64,000 nt of DNA from Microbispora amethystogenes (GTDB taxonomy: Bacteria; Actinomycetota; Actinomycetes; Streptosporangiales; Streptosporangiaceae), in contig NZ_BOOB01000014.1 in assembly GCF_016863015.1 (NCBI RefSeq), positions 1 through 64,000 of the forward strand. The letters are read 5' to 3'. The notes under the pieces were generated by a model. That model saw nothing but the letters and a program-made list of their open reading frames with translations. It had not been told where the DNA came from and searched no databases. The stretch's first letter is position 1, and each line of letters opens with the position of its first letter. This document shows, piece after piece, positions 39,256 to 51,082 of the stretch. A program made the translations under genes and the position numbers.

Positions 39256-40512
39256 ATGACTCTTGCGGAGATCTTCGAGAAGATCGTCGGTCCTGACGCG
39301 GGCGTCGAGTTCGTCGCCTACGACGGCAGCAAGGCGGGATCCCTTGGTGCGGACGTCCGCGTCGAGGTGAAGACGCCGGCGGCGGTGGCCTACCTCGCGC
39401 AGGCGCCGGGAGAGCTGGGGCTCGCCCGCGCCTACATCGCGGGGCACATGGACGTGCACGGTGACATGTACACCCTGCTCGACCGGATGTGGTCGCTGAC
39501 GCTCAACGACCTGCCGCTGGGCGAGAAGATCGCCGCCGTCCGCTCGCTCGGGCTCAAGCCGCTGCTGATGCGCCTCCCGCCGCCGCCGCAGGAGGCGCGG
39601 CAGAGCACGCTGGCGAAGCTCGGCAGCCGGCACGCCAAGCAGCGCGACGCCGAGGTGATCCACCACCACTACGACGTCTCCAACCGGTTCTACGAGTGGG
39701 TGCTCGGCCCCTCCATGGCGTACACCTGCGCGGTCTTCCCCCGGCCGGACGCGACGCTGGAGGAGGCGCAGCACACCAAGTTCGACCTGGTCGCCAAGAA
39801 GCTGGACCTCAAGCCCGGCATGCGGCTGCTCGACGTCGGCTGCGGCTGGGGCGGCATGGTCATGCACGCGGCCAAGGAGTACGGCGTGAAGGGCCTCGGC
39901 GTCACGCTGTCGCGCCAGCAGGCCGAGTACGCGCAGAAGGCCATCGCCGAGGCCGGGCTGTCGGAGCTCGCCGAGGTCCGTTTCATGGATTACCGCGACG
40001 TCGCGGAAACCGGTTTCGACCGGGTCAGCTCGATCGGCCTCACCGAGCACATCGGCAAGGACAACCTGCCGTCCTACTTCTCCTTCCTCTACGGCAAGCT
40101 CAAGCCGGGCGGGCGTCTCCTCAACCACTGCATCACCCGCCCGACCAGCACGGAGAAGACCCTGAACAAGGGCGGCTTCATCAACCGCTACGTCTTCCCC
40201 GACGGCGAGCTCGAGTCGGTCGGCCACCTGATCCGTCAGATGGAGGACATCGGCTACGAGGTCCGCCACGAGGAGAACCTGCGCGAGCACTACGCGCTGA
40301 CCCTGCGCGAGTGGTGCAAGAACCTCGACGAGCACTGGGAGGAGGCCGTGGAGGAGGTCGGCCAGGGCACCGCCCGGGTCTGGCGGCTCTACATGGCCGG
40401 GTGCGTGGTCGGGTTCGAGCGCAACAAGGTACAGCTCCACCAGGTGCTCGGCGTCCGGCTCGACGAGGGACGGTCGCATGTGCCGCTCCGCCCGTCCCTC
40501 GACTGGCCGTGA
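39256..40512 (+). CDS. tmsB: Fatty acid methyltransferase, TmsB/BfaB-like (CFA synthase family)
   Basis: This 418-residue SAM-dependent methyltransferase belongs to the cyclopropane fatty acid synthase family. The SAM site is LLDVGCGWGGMVMHAAKEYG, preceded by IHHHYDVSNRFYEWVLG and followed by GVTLSRQQAEYAQ. An N-terminal SCP2-like segment of about 110 residues precedes the catalytic domain. Its position after tmsA indicates 10-methylene rather than cyclopropane formation. ATG 39256 follows GGGAGAGG; the upstream part of the open frame overlaps tmsA. Confidence 0.83.
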   Translation: MTLAEIFEKIVGPDAGVEFVAYDGSKAGSLGADVRVEVKTPAAVAYLAQAPGELGLARAYIAGHMDVHGDMYTLLDRMWSLTLNDLPLGEKIAAVRSLGLKPLLMRLPPPPQEARQSTLAKLGSRHAKQRDAEVIHHHYDVSNRFYEWVLGPSMAYTCAVFPRPDATLEEAQHTKFDLVAKKLDLKPGMRLLDVGCGWGGMVMHAAKEYGVKGLGVTLSRQQAEYAQKAIAEAGLSELAEVRFMDYRDVAETGFDRVSSIGLTEHIGKDNLPSYFSFLYGKLKPGGRLLNHCITRPTSTEKTLNKGGFINRYVFPDGELESVGHLIRQMEDIGYEVRHEENLREHYALTLREWCKNLDEHWEEAVEEVGQGTARVWRLYMAGCVVGFERNKVQLHQVLGVRLDEGRSHVPLRPSLDWP

Positions 40513-40518
40513 CGGCGC

Positions 40519-42054
40519 CTACCGCAGCTCGCGCTTGAGGATCTTGCCGGTGGCGGTCATCGGCAGGGACTCGCGGAACTCCACGATCCGCGGGTACTTG
40601 TAGGCCGCCATCGTCTCCCTGCTCCACGCCACCAGTTCCTCCTCGGTGGTCGTGTCGCCGGGCGTCCGGATGACGTACGCCTTGACCTCCTCGCCGTGCG
40701 ACTCGTGGGGCACCCCGACGACCGCGGCGAGCGAGACCGCCGGGTGGGTCATCAGGACCTCCTCGATCTCCCGGGGATAGACGTTGAACCCACCCCTGAT
40801 GATCATGTCCTTGGCCCGGTCGACGATGAAGTAGTAACCGTCCTCGTCGCGCCGGGCCATGTCGCCGGTGCGGAACCAGCCGTCCCGCATGACCTCCGCG
40901 GTCGCCTCGGGCCGGTTGTGGTAGCCCTTCATGATGTTGTGGCCGCGGACGGCGATCTCGCCGATGCCGTCCGGGTCGCCGACGGTGTTCCACTCGGGGT
41001 CCACCAGTTTCATCTCGACGCCCCAGACCGGGGTGCCGATCGAGCCGGCCTTGGCGGGGCGGCCCGGCTGGTTGAACGAGGCCACCGGCGAGGTCTCCGA
41101 CAGGCCGTAGCCCTCCAGGATGTCCACCCCGAACGTCGCGCTGAAGTCCTTGAGCACCTCGACCGGCAGCGCGGACCCGCCGGAGGCCGCGGTGACCAGC
41201 GACGACGGCGCCGCGGCGGCCCCTGTGCGCACCGCGGTGAGCATCGCCCAGTACATCGTCGGCACCCCGGCGAACAGGGTGACCTCCTCCTGCTCCATCA
41301 GGGCGAGGGCCCCGGCCGGCTCGAAGCGCGGCATCAGCACGAGCGTGGCGCGGCGCCGGAACCCCGCGTTCATCAGCACGGTCTGCCCGAAGGAGTGGAA
41401 CAACGGCAGCGCCACGAGGTAGGCGTTCCGGTCCTGGCGCCGGAACATCTCGTCGCTGATGACGGCGTTCATCACCATGTTCTGATGGGACAGTTCCGCG
41501 CCCTTGGGCTGCCCGGTGGTGCCGCTCGTGTAGAGGATGACCGCCGTGTCCTCCGGGGAGGTCTGCACGGTCTCGAACTCGCCCGGCATCCCGTCGAGCG
41601 CCGCCCACAGCGTCTCGCCGTACGCGGACTCGGTGGCGAACGGCGTGGCCGGCAGCACGACGAAGTGCTCGGCCCGGCCGGCCTCGGCGAACCCGGCCCG
41701 GCCGCGCTCGCCCAGCGGCAGTTCCGGCGTGCCCTCGAAGCAGAAGAACGCCTTGGCGTCGGAGTCGTCCAGGTGGTAGGCGATCTCCCTGGCCTGCAGC
41801 AGCACGTTCAGCGGGACCACGGTCGCGCCTGCCTTGAGGATCCCGTAGTACACGAACGGGAAGTACGGCAGGTTCGGGCAGGCGAGGGCGACCTTGTCGC
41901 CCCTGCCCACACCGCGGGCGGCGAGCAGGTTGGCGACCTGGTTGGCGATGGTGTTCACGAGTGAGTACGGCAGGCGGAGGTCTCCGAAGACGACCGCGGT
42001 GGCGTCGGGCGTGTCACGTGCGCTGTCCTCCAGCACGACGGCCAGGTTGAGCAT
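40519..42054 (-). CDS. Long-chain acyl-CoA ligase (FadD-like)
   Basis: This 511-residue ANL-superfamily enzyme activates carboxylic acids to acyl-AMP and then acyl-CoA. The core motifs are present: YTSGTTGQPKGAE, YGLSETSP, a hinge region YFIVDRAKDMIIRGGFNVYP, and the catalytic lysine near the end in TATGKILKREL. It is convergent with tmsB, with six bases between the stops. A fatty acid substrate is likely from context, with chain length unknown. Confidence 0.9.
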   Translation of the reverse strand: MLNLAVVLEDSARDTPDATAVVFGDLRLPYSLVNTIANQVANLLAARGVGRGDKVALACPNLPYFPFVYYGILKAGATVVPLNVLLQAREIAYHLDDSDAKAFFCFEGTPELPLGERGRAGFAEAGRAEHFVVLPATPFATESAYGETLWAALDGMPGEFETVQTSPEDTAVILYTSGTTGQPKGAELSHQNMVMNAVISDEMFRRQDRNAYLVALPLFHSFGQTVLMNAGFRRRATLVLMPRFEPAGALALMEQEEVTLFAGVPTMYWAMLTAVRTGAAAAPSSLVTAASGGSALPVEVLKDFSATFGVDILEGYGLSETSPVASFNQPGRPAKAGSIGTPVWGVEMKLVDPEWNTVGDPDGIGEIAVRGHNIMKGYHNRPEATAEVMRDGWFRTGDMARRDEDGYYFIVDRAKDMIIRGGFNVYPREIEEVLMTHPAVSLAAVVGVPHESHGEEVKAYVIRTPGDTTTEEELVAWSRETMAAYKYPRIVEFRESLPMTATGKILKRELR

Positions 42055-42157
42055 CTGCCGCTCCTCTTTCTGTCGGACGCGTGGTCCATACCAACCGGTA
42101 GGTACCTCAGCGTAACGGCTGATTCGCCCGATTTTGAGTGCCCGGTCAACAGTGTGG

Positions 42158-42628
42158 TCAGCAGTGGGTGTACTCGTCGCGCCGGTGGAGCATGGCCGCC
42201 AGCATCAGCGGGAACATCGCGACGTGCGCGAGGACCATCACGGTCATCCCGTCGATCGCGCCCACCCACAGCAGTGGGAACAACGGCACGACCGGGACGA
42301 ACATGGCGCCGCACATCTCCAGAGTCGCGGCCCAGGCGTGGCCGCGCACGCGCATCCACACGGCCATGCCCACCGACATGTCGAACGCCATCAGCAGGTA
42401 GGCGAGCTCGGGGTCGCGGGTGTGGGAGAGCTCGATCCCCAGAGCGGACCCCAGAACGGACCACAGCAGGCCGAGCGCGAACATCCCGGCGAACATCGCC
42501 ACGACCATTTCGAGGTAGTGCAGGGCGAATCGTCTCCATCGCCGCGGGCCGGCCGGGTGGCTGGACGAGTGGCTGGACGAGTGGCTGGATGGGGGGCCGG
42601 TGTGCCGGGCGGGCGTCGTCTGTGTCAT
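42158..42628 (-). CDS. Small integral membrane protein with His/Ser-repeat N-terminus
   Basis: This 156-residue protein has a polar N-terminus with SSHSSSHSSSH repeats and four hydrophobic segments (LEMVVAMFAGMFALGLL, AYLLMAFDMSVGMAVW, ATLEMCGAMFVPVVPL and MTVMVLAHVAMFPLML). The family is common in actinomycetes and has no known function; relatives are sometimes mislabelled as flagellar proteins. The methionine-rich helices and histidine-rich start could bind metal ions, which is speculation. Confidence 0.72.
   Translation of the reverse strand: MTQTTPARHTGPPSSHSSSHSSSHPAGPRRWRRFALHYLEMVVAMFAGMFALGLLWSVLGSALGIELSHTRDPELAYLLMAFDMSVGMAVWMRVRGHAWAATLEMCGAMFVPVVPLFPLLWVGAIDGMTVMVLAHVAMFPLMLAAMLHRRDEYTHC
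42557..42592. repeat. 12-bp tandem repeat, three units, coding for SSSH repeats
   Basis: GTGGCTGGACGA occurs at 42557-42568 and 42569-42580, and as GTGGCTGGATGG at 42581-42592. On the minus strand it encodes the Ser-Ser-His repeats of the membrane protein. The unit is four codons, so copy-number change would keep the frame. Confidence 0.85.
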
Positions 42629-42726
42629 GGCTCGACTGTCCCGGCGGCCAGGGACTCCGCGAAGGGCCCGGCCGCCGAGAGGTCCGGAAACTTGGGATAC
42701 CGGTCCCTGTGACGTACAGTCCGGGT

Positions 42727-43710
42727 GTGATCTCGCGGCGGGTGGTCGTGGTCGGGTACCACGCGGCGGAACTGCTGGACATCGCGTGCGTGACGTCGAG
42801 CCTCATCATGGCGAACGTCCAGGGCGCCACGCCTCCGTACGAGGTGTGCCTGGTCACCCCCTCCGGGCTGCCCATCACCTGTGGCAGCGGGCTGACGCTG
42901 CAGGCCCAGCAGGCCCTCGAACGCGTCACCGGGCCGCTGGACACGCTTGTGCTGTCCGGGGGGATCGGGCACGAGCTGGCCGCCGCCAACCGGGTGATCG
43001 TCGGGCACGTCCGCCGTCTGGCCCGGGAGAGCCGCCGCGTCGCCTCGGTGTGCACGGGCGCGGCGGTGCTGGCCGCCGCCGGGCTGCTCGACGGCCGGCG
43101 CGTCACCACGCACTGGGGGTACGCCTCCACGCTCGCCTCGCGCCACCCCGAGATCACCGTGGACGCCGCCCCGATCTTCATCCGGGACGGCAACGTCACC
43201 ACGGCGGCGGGCGTCACCAGCGCACTGGACCTGACCCTCGCCTTCATCGAGGAGGACAACGGCTCGGCCCTGGCCCGGGAGGTGGCCCGCCATCTGGTGA
43301 CCTATCTGCAGCGTCCCGGCAACCAGGCGCAGATGAGCATGTTCACCGAGGGCCCGCCCCCCGGCGACGACCTGGTCAGGCGGGTCGTCGACCACGTCAC
43401 CGGCCACCTCGGCGCCGATCTGGGCACCGCCGCCCTGGCGGCCGCGGCGGGGGTGAGCGAGCGGCACCTGACCCGGCTGTTCCTCCGGCACCTCGGCCAG
43501 ACGCCGGGCCGGTTCGTCCGCCGGGCACGGGCCGAGGCCGCCGCCCATCTTCTGGCCACCACCTCGTTGCCGGTGGCCGCCGTCGCGGCCCGGTGCGGCT
43601 TCGGCACGGCCGAGACCCTCCGCCAGGCCTTCGTCGACCTGTACGGCATCCCGCCCTCGCGCTACCGGCAGGCGCAGGCCTCCGCCCTGCCGCAATCCTT
43701 CCGCTCCTGA
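42727..43710 (+). CDS. GlxA-type regulator: DJ-1/PfpI domain plus AraC HTH
   Basis: This 327-residue protein has a DJ-1/PfpI-like domain (VVVVGYHAAELLDIACV at the start, SVCTGAAVLAAAGLLDG at the elbow) and a C-terminal AraC helix-turn-helix pair (VSERHLTRLFLRHLGQTPGR and AVAARCGFGTAETLRQAF). It resembles the regulator at 14375 but is a separate lineage. GTG 42727 matches the family N-terminus; GTG 42709 is also in frame. The P450 gene begins 62 bases downstream and is a likely target. Confidence 0.86.
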   Translation: MISRRVVVVGYHAAELLDIACVTSSLIMANVQGATPPYEVCLVTPSGLPITCGSGLTLQAQQALERVTGPLDTLVLSGGIGHELAAANRVIVGHVRRLARESRRVASVCTGAAVLAAAGLLDGRRVTTHWGYASTLASRHPEITVDAAPIFIRDGNVTTAAGVTSALDLTLAFIEEDNGSALAREVARHLVTYLQRPGNQAQMSMFTEGPPPGDDLVRRVVDHVTGHLGADLGTAALAAAAGVSERHLTRLFLRHLGQTPGRFVRRARAEAAAHLLATTSLPVAAVAARCGFGTAETLRQAFVDLYGIPPSRYRQAQASALPQSFRS

Positions 43711-43772
43711 TCCCGGCGCTGTGGCAGACTGACCACCGAATGTCGTTCTGGTCTACGTCGAAGGGCGGGTCC

Positions 43773-45047
43773 ATGACCACGCGGCCCACGGGGCGGGCGC
43801 CCATCACCTCCGTGCCGGACATCGACCTGTCGAGCTGGGACTTCTGGGCCCGGCCGGACGAGGAGCGGGAGCACGCCTTCCGGCTGCTGCGCGACCTGGA
43901 CACCCCGGCCTTCTTCGCGGAGCCCGAGATCAACTTCGCCGGGACGCGCGGCCCCGGCTACCACGCGCTCGTACGGCACGCCGACATCCTGGAGGCCAGC
44001 CGCACTCCCGAGATCTTCTGCTCCGGCGACGGCGGGGCGACCAACATCCCCGACCTGCCCGCGGAGTTCACCGAGTATTTCGGCTCGATGATCAACATGG
44101 ACGACCCGCGGCACGCCCGCCTGCGGCGCATCGTCTCCCGGGCGTTCACCCCACGCATGATCAGGCAGTTCGAGGCCGACGTCGAGGCGGCGGCGTCCCG
44201 CATCGTGGACGACCTGCTGGAGACCGGGCCGGGCTGCGACTTCGTGACCGAGGTGGCCGCGAAGCTGCCACTGAAGATCATCTGTGACATGGCGGGCATC
44301 CCGGAGAAGGACTACGGCTTCGTCTTCGACCGCTCGAACGTCATCCTCGGCGCCACCGACCCCGAGTATGTCGGCGACCCGCAGGGCATCGCGCACGCGC
44401 TGCTCACCGCCGCGATGGAGCTGCAGCAACTGGTGGAGGACCTCGCCGCGCACCGGACCGAGCGGCCCACCGGCGACCTCATCTCGTCGCTGGTCAACGC
44501 CAACATCGACGGGGAACGGCTGACCGCCCAGGAACTCGCCTCGTTCTTCATCCTGCTCGTCGTGGCGGGCAACGAGACGACCCGCAACGCCATCTCCTCC
44601 GGCATGCGCCTGCTCACCGTCAACCCCGATCAGCGGCGGCTCTGGCTGGAGGACTTCGAGGGCCGCGCGCCGCGCGCCGTCGAGGAGATCGTCCGGCTGG
44701 CGGCGCCGGTCAACTACATGCGCCGCAAGGTCACCCGGGACCACGAGATGAACGGCACGCGCTACCGCGCGGGCGAGAAGGTGCTGCTGTTCTACTGGGC
44801 GGCCAACCGGGACGAGCGGGTGTTCGCCGACCCGCTGCGGTTCGACATCCTGCGCGACCCCAACCCGCACGTCGGGTTCGGCGGCCCCGGCCCCCACTTC
44901 TGCCTTGGCGCCCACCTGGCCCGCCGCGAGATCACCGTGATGTTCCGCGAACTGCTGCGCCGGGTCCCCCGCATCGAGGCGGGCGAGCCCGAGCGCCTGC
45001 TGTCCAGCTTCATCAACGGCGTCAAGCACATGCCCTGCACGTTCTGA
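43773..45047 (+). CDS. Cytochrome P450, CYP124/125/142-like
   Basis: This 424-residue soluble P450 has the I-helix motif VVAGNETTRNAIS, the ExxR motif as EEIVR, and the haem-binding loop FGGPGPHFCLGAHLARRE with the cysteine ligand. The substrate-recognition and meander segments (RKVTRDHEMNG, FDILRDPNPHVGFG) resemble the mycobacterial group that hydroxylates sterol side chains and methyl-branched lipids. Substrate by family inference only. No ferredoxin gene is adjacent. ATG 43773 follows AAGGGCGGGT; an earlier ATG at 43740 is possible. Confidence 0.88.
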   Translation: MTTRPTGRAPITSVPDIDLSSWDFWARPDEEREHAFRLLRDLDTPAFFAEPEINFAGTRGPGYHALVRHADILEASRTPEIFCSGDGGATNIPDLPAEFTEYFGSMINMDDPRHARLRRIVSRAFTPRMIRQFEADVEAAASRIVDDLLETGPGCDFVTEVAAKLPLKIICDMAGIPEKDYGFVFDRSNVILGATDPEYVGDPQGIAHALLTAAMELQQLVEDLAAHRTERPTGDLISSLVNANIDGERLTAQELASFFILLVVAGNETTRNAISSGMRLLTVNPDQRRLWLEDFEGRAPRAVEEIVRLAAPVNYMRRKVTRDHEMNGTRYRAGEKVLLFYWAANRDERVFADPLRFDILRDPNPHVGFGGPGPHFCLGAHLARREITVMFRELLRRVPRIEAGEPERLLSSFINGVKHMPCTF

Positions 45048-45077
45048 CGGCGCGTGTTCTGACGGCGGGGCGGGTCC

Positions 45078-46493
45078 TCAGCGGATCGGCTTGATCGAGC
45101 GGACCACCGTGTTGACGTCGGGCAGCAGGTCGTTCTTCAGCTCCGGCACCGCCATGTAGACGATCGTGGGAAGGTCGGCGCCGGTGTCGACGGCGGCGAT
45201 CACGACCGTGGTGGAGCCGCCGTCGGCGGTCACCTTGTAGGAGGCCAGCAGACCGGTCATGCCGCCCCGCGACAGGCGCTGCTGCGCGGTCTTGGTGACC
45301 TTGTTGTCCTTGGGGAACTGCGTCTGCCGCGCGCGGTACATGACCGCGCTGAGCACGGAGCCCATCTTGTCGGGCGTGGTGTACTTCACCGCGAGCGACT
45401 GCGCCAGCGGCCCCGACATCACCACGGCGAACTCCCGCTTGCCCTTGGTGGTCATGCCGGCGGGCACGTACTGCCGGGTGGTGAAGCCGTACGTCGCCTT
45501 GGTCTGGGCGGGGTCGGTGTCCGCCTGCCAGGGGCCGCCGAGCCTCGGCAGCGTGATCCGGCCGGCGGTGTCGGTGAGCACGCCCTTCACCGGGGAGGCG
45601 GTGCCCTCGTAGACGGGCAGCGGCGGCACCTGTGCCTGTGGCTTGGCACTGGCGCGGGGCGCGGTGGCCGAGGGCTTCGGCGGGGTCGCCGCCTCGGCCG
45701 ACCTGCCCGAGCTGAGCGGCCCGGCGCCGAACGCCCAGACCAGCACCGCCACGAGCACGGCCACGACCGAGGCCACCAGCGCGTACAGCCAGACGGGACG
45801 GCCGGGCCCGTCGTCCTCGTACTCGTCGATCGCCCGGTAGTTCTCGCCGAAGACCGTGTTCCACAGCTCCTGCTGCCGGTGCGCCGGAGGCGTCTTGGGC
45901 CCGCTGATCTGTCCCGCCGTCACGAACGGCCGGTACGGGTCGTCCGGCTGGGGCGGGGGCGGCGGAGCCGTCGACACGGGCGGCTGGGCGTGCGGGGAGC
46001 CGGGCCGGGACGGCGGCGAGACGGGCTGGGAGGTCTCGGCGTACGACCGGACCGAGGGGGTGAACGGGGCGGCCGGGGTGGCGGGGCCGGCCGGGCCCGC
46101 GGGGGACCGCGGCGGCGGGCCGGGCTCGCCGAAGGCGGGGGTGGGCATGCGCGGGGGCGCGCCGGGCGGGGGGCCCGCCATGGTCGCCGCGTCCGTGTCG
46201 CGCGGCGCCCCCTCGACGAAGGAGCGCACCGTGGGCGTGAAGGAGGCCGGCGGAGGGATCTCGGGCCAGGCCGGGGGGACCTCCGGCCAGGCCGGCGCCC
46301 GCTGGGGCTCGCTGCGGTCCGAGGGCACGCTACCTCCCGAGATCATGCCCGAATTGGGGGTGCCTGGCATGATCTCATGGGAGCCGGGGGCTGCCGCAGC
46401 GAAACCGGAGAATGCCCCGCGGAACTGCTCACCGGTGGGGTCGGTGGGCGGGTCCTGCATCGGCAAGTCCGGAGGCGGGAAAGAGTTGGCCAC
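45078..46493 (-). CDS. Membrane-anchored protein with long Pro-rich cytoplasmic part and extracellular domain (paralogue of 17458-18522)
   Basis: This 471-residue protein has a Pro/Ala/Gly-rich cytoplasmic N-terminus of about 230 residues and one transmembrane helix (LYALVASVVAVLVAVLVWAF). An Ala/Pro/Ser-rich spacer is followed by an extracellular domain of about 190 residues. That domain matches the anchored protein at 17458 in order and motif (VKGVLTDTAGRITLPRL, YGFTTRQYVPAG, VNTVVRSIKPI). The N-terminus resembles unstructured scaffolding segments. Function is unknown. It is divergent from leuS. Confidence 0.78.
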   Translation of the reverse strand: MANSFPPPDLPMQDPPTDPTGEQFRGAFSGFAAAAPGSHEIMPGTPNSGMISGGSVPSDRSEPQRAPAWPEVPPAWPEIPPPASFTPTVRSFVEGAPRDTDAATMAGPPPGAPPRMPTPAFGEPGPPPRSPAGPAGPATPAAPFTPSVRSYAETSQPVSPPSRPGSPHAQPPVSTAPPPPPQPDDPYRPFVTAGQISGPKTPPAHRQQELWNTVFGENYRAIDEYEDDGPGRPVWLYALVASVVAVLVAVLVWAFGAGPLSSGRSAEAATPPKPSATAPRASAKPQAQVPPLPVYEGTASPVKGVLTDTAGRITLPRLGGPWQADTDPAQTKATYGFTTRQYVPAGMTTKGKREFAVVMSGPLAQSLAVKYTTPDKMGSVLSAVMYRARQTQFPKDNKVTKTAQQRLSRGGMTGLLASYKVTADGGSTTVVIAAVDTGADLPTIVYMAVPELKNDLLPDVNTVVRSIKPIR

Positions 46494-46783
46494 GCAAGCA
46501 CAGTAAGCGAGCGGACATAAGAGGTCACAACGGAACTATCACCATCGGGTATCGCACTTTGACACGCAAGGTCAGCCCCGGATGATCGAAACCGCGGCCA
46601 CATGGGCGACTGCGCTACGCTTGACACGCGTGCCGCCACCCTGCACTGCGCCACCCCACACGGGGTCATCTGTCTCACAGCTCGGCGCGTGAGAGCGCAG
46701 GCGCGGGCCGCCCCGATCGTATGGCAGGGGTTGCCCGGGCGGGCGTCATCAACCCTGATTCTGCCGCCGGGCGAGGAGTGGAA

Positions 46784-49246
46784 GTGGACGAGCCGGTGTA
46801 CGACCCGCAGGCGCTGCAGGCCAAGTGGCTGCCGCGGTGGGAGGAGTCGAACCCCTTCGCGGCGGTCGAGGACGCCGCGGACACCAGGCCGCGCAAGTAC
46901 ATGCTCGACATGTTCCCCTACCCCTCCGGCGACCTCCACATGGGCCACGGCGAGGTCTTCGCGATCGGCGACGTCGTCGCGCGCTACTGGTTCCAGAAGG
47001 GCTACAACGTCCTGCACCCCATCGGGTGGGACTCCTTCGGCCTGCCCGCCGAGAACGCCGCGATCAAGCGCAACGCCCACCCGGCCGAGTGGACATACGC
47101 GAACATCGAGACGCAGGCGAACTCGTTCAAGCGGTACGCGATCTCCTTCGACTGGTCGCGCCGCCTGCACACCAGCGACCCGGAGTACTACCACTGGAAC
47201 CAGTGGCTGTTCACCCGCTTCTACGAGCGGGGCCTGGCCTACCGCAAGGGCGGCCTGGTCAACTGGTGCCCCCAGGACCAGACCGTGCTGGCGAACGAGC
47301 AGGTCGTGGCGGGCAAGTGCGAGCGCTGCGGCGCCGACGTCGTCCGCCGCGAGCTGACCCAGTGGTATTTCAAGATCACTGACTACGCCGACCGCCTGCT
47401 GGACGACATGGCGCGGATCCAGGACGGCTGGCCCGAGCGCATCCTGACGATGCAGCGCAACTGGATCGGCCGCTCCACCGGCGCCGACGTCCGGTTCGAG
47501 ATCGAGGGCCGCGACGAGCCGGTCACCGTCTACACCACCCGCCCCGACACGCTGTACGGCGCGACGTTCTTCGTCGTCGCGGCGGACGCCCCGCTGGCGG
47601 AGGAGATCGTCGCCCCCGAGCAGGCCGAGGCGCTGGCCGCCTACCGCGCCGAGGTCGCCAAGCTCTCCGACATCGAGCGGCTGTCCACCGAGAAGGAGAA
47701 GACCGGCGTCTTCCTGGGCATCCACGCGGTCAACCCGGTCAGCGGGGAGCGCATCCCCGTCTGGGCCGCCGACTACGTGCTGTCCGACTACGGCCACGGC
47801 GCGATCATGGCGGTGCCCGCCCACGACCAGCGCGACCTCGACTTCGCGCGGAAGTTCGGCCTGCCGGTGAAGGTCGTCGTGCACACCGGCCTGGCCGACC
47901 CGGGCGAGACCGGCGTCGCCACCCCCGGTGAGGGCACGCTGGTCAACTCCGGCCCGCTCGACGGGCTGACGAAGGCCGAGGCGATCGGCAAGATCATCGA
48001 GGTCCTGGAGGAGCGCGGCACCGGCAGGGCCGCGGTCAACTACCGCCTGCGCGACTGGCTGCTGTCCCGGCAGCGGTTCTGGGGCACGCCGATCCCGATC
48101 ATCCACTGCGTGGACTGCGGCGAGGTCCCGGTGCCGGACGACCAGCTGCCGGTCACGCTGCCCGACCTGCGCGGCGCGGACCTCAAGCCGAAGGGCGTCT
48201 CGCCGCTGGCCGCCGCCACGGACTGGGTCAACGTCTCCTGCCCCAAGTGCGGCGGCCCCGCCCAGCGGGACACCGACACGATGGACACCTTCGTCGACTC
48301 GTCGTGGTACTTCCTGCGCTACTGCGACCCGGACTACACCGACGGCCCCTTCGACGTGGAGAAGGTCCGGAAGTGGGGCCCGATCGACCAGTACGTCGGC
48401 GGCGTCGAGCACGCCGTGCTCCACCTGCTGTACGCGCGGTTCTTCACCAAGGTCCTGCATGACATGGGCATGGTGGACTTCGTCGAGCCCTTCGAGCGCC
48501 TGCTGAACCAGGGCCAGGTCATCAACCACGGCAAGGCGATGTCGAAGACGCTGGGCAACGGGGTGGACCTCGGCCAGCAGATCGACAACTACGGCGTGGA
48601 CGCCGTCCGGCTGACGATGATCTTCGCCGGGCCGCCGGAGGACGACATCGACTGGGCCGACGTCTCGCCGGCCGCGTCGCAGAAGTTCCTGGCCCGCGCG
48701 TTCCGCGTGATGACGGAGGCCGGAGCGGCGTCCGCCCCGGGGACGGGCTTCTCCGGCGGCGACGTCGAGCTGCGCAAGGTCACCCACCGGACGATCGACG
48801 AGGTCACCCGGCTCGTCGACGGCCACCGCTTCAACGTCGCGGTGGCCCGCATGATGGAGCTGACCTCGGCCGCCCGTAAGGCGATCGACGCCGGCCCCGG
48901 CGCCGCCGACCCCGCCGTCCGCGAGGCCGCCGAGACCCTGGCGGTCATGCTGTCGCTGGTCGCGCCGTACGTCGCGGAGGAGGGCTGGGAGCGGCTCGGC
49001 CACGCGCCGTCGGTCGCGAAGGCGGGCTGGCCGCAGGCCGACCCGGCGCTGCTGGTGCAGGAGTCGGTCACGGCCGTGGTCCAGGTGGCGGGGAAGGTCC
49101 GCGACCGGCTGGAGGTGTCCCCGGACATCTCCGAGGCCGACCTGGAGGCGCTGGCCCTGGAGTCGGAGAAGGTCAGGGCGTATCTGGACGGCGCGCCGCG
49201 CAAGGTCATCGTGCGCGCGCCGAAGCTCGTCAACATCGTCCCGTGA
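46784..49246 (+). CDS. leuS: Leucyl-tRNA synthetase
   Basis: This class I synthetase of about 820 residues charges tRNA-Leu. The HIGH motif appears as GDLHMGH near residue 55, and the KMSKS region as [11 protein letters not shown], shifted from the canonical form. The connective editing insertion includes [12 protein letters not shown]. Two CxxC pairs (ERCGADV region and CPKCGG) suggest zinc sites. GTG 46784 is preceded by AGGAG at five bases; GTG 46778 and ATG 46721 are in-frame alternatives. The 290-base gap from the divergent gene contains TTGACA-like elements at 46559 and 46621 but no recognisable T-box. Confidence 0.94.
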   Translation: MDEPVYDPQALQAKWLPRWEESNPFAAVEDAADTRPRKYMLDMFPYPSGDLHMGHGEVFAIGDVVARYWFQKGYNVLHPIGWDSFGLPAENAAIKRNAHPAEWTYANIETQANSFKRYAISFDWSRRLHTSDPEYYHWNQWLFTRFYERGLAYRKGGLVNWCPQDQTVLANEQVVAGKCERCGADVVRRELTQWYFKITDYADRLLDDMARIQDGWPERILTMQRNWIGRSTGADVRFEIEGRDEPVTVYTTRPDTLYGATFFVVAADAPLAEEIVAPEQAEALAAYRAEVAKLSDIERLSTEKEKTGVFLGIHAVNPVSGERIPVWAADYVLSDYGHGAIMAVPAHDQRDLDFARKFGLPVKVVVHTGLADPGETGVATPGEGTLVNSGPLDGLTKAEAIGKIIEVLEERGTGRAAVNYRLRDWLLSRQRFWGTPIPIIHCVDCGEVPVPDDQLPVTLPDLRGADLKPKGVSPLAAATDWVNVSCPKCGGPAQRDTDTMDTFVDSSWYFLRYCDPDYTDGPFDVEKVRKWGPIDQYVGGVEHAVLHLLYARFFTKVLHDMGMVDFVEPFERLLNQGQVINHGKAMSKTLGNGVDLGQQIDNYGVDAVRLTMIFAGPPEDDIDWADVSPAASQKFLARAFRVMTEAGAASAPGTGFSGGDVELRKVTHRTIDEVTRLVDGHRFNVAVARMMELTSAARKAIDAGPGAADPAVREAAETLAVMLSLVAPYVAEEGWERLGHAPSVAKAGWPQADPALLVQESVTAVVQVAGKVRDRLEVSPDISEADLEALALESEKVRAYLDGAPRKVIVRAPKLVNIVP

Positions 49247-49340
49247 CCGGACGTTGACGATCGGGCAGCTGTCCGGACAAAATTACGCCCGAGCCACAAA
49301 ACCAGTCATACAGATGAGGCGTGCGGTCAGGGCATGCCGC

Positions 49341-49365
49341 GACCACCACCGCTCCGGCGGTGGTC
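49341..49365 (+). other. Hairpin in the leader of the endoglucanase gene
   Basis: GACCACCACCG (49341-49351) pairs with CGGCGGTGGTC (49355-49365) with one mismatch around a 3-base loop, ending 61 bases before the start codon. It is too far from leuS (95 bases) to be its obvious terminator. It may be a leader structure or terminator; the role is open. Confidence 0.45.
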
Positions 49366-49381
49366 TGGGGTGCGCGCCTGA

Positions 49382-51073
<1,692 letters not shown>

Positions 51074-51082
51074 GCGAGCGGA

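Noticed and set aside
42727-45047. Secondary-metabolite cluster around the P450
   Set aside because: There is no synthase, peptide synthetase, terpene cyclase or tailoring set nearby. The P450 fits lipid metabolism better.
46494-46783. T-box leader for leuS
   Set aside because: No T-box sequence or specifier loop could be found in the 290 bases. Actinobacterial leuS genes usually lack one.
46343-49003. Minus-strand frame of 886 residues opposite leuS
   Set aside because: The leuS frame carries all synthetase motifs. The antisense frame has none and is a codon-bias shadow.
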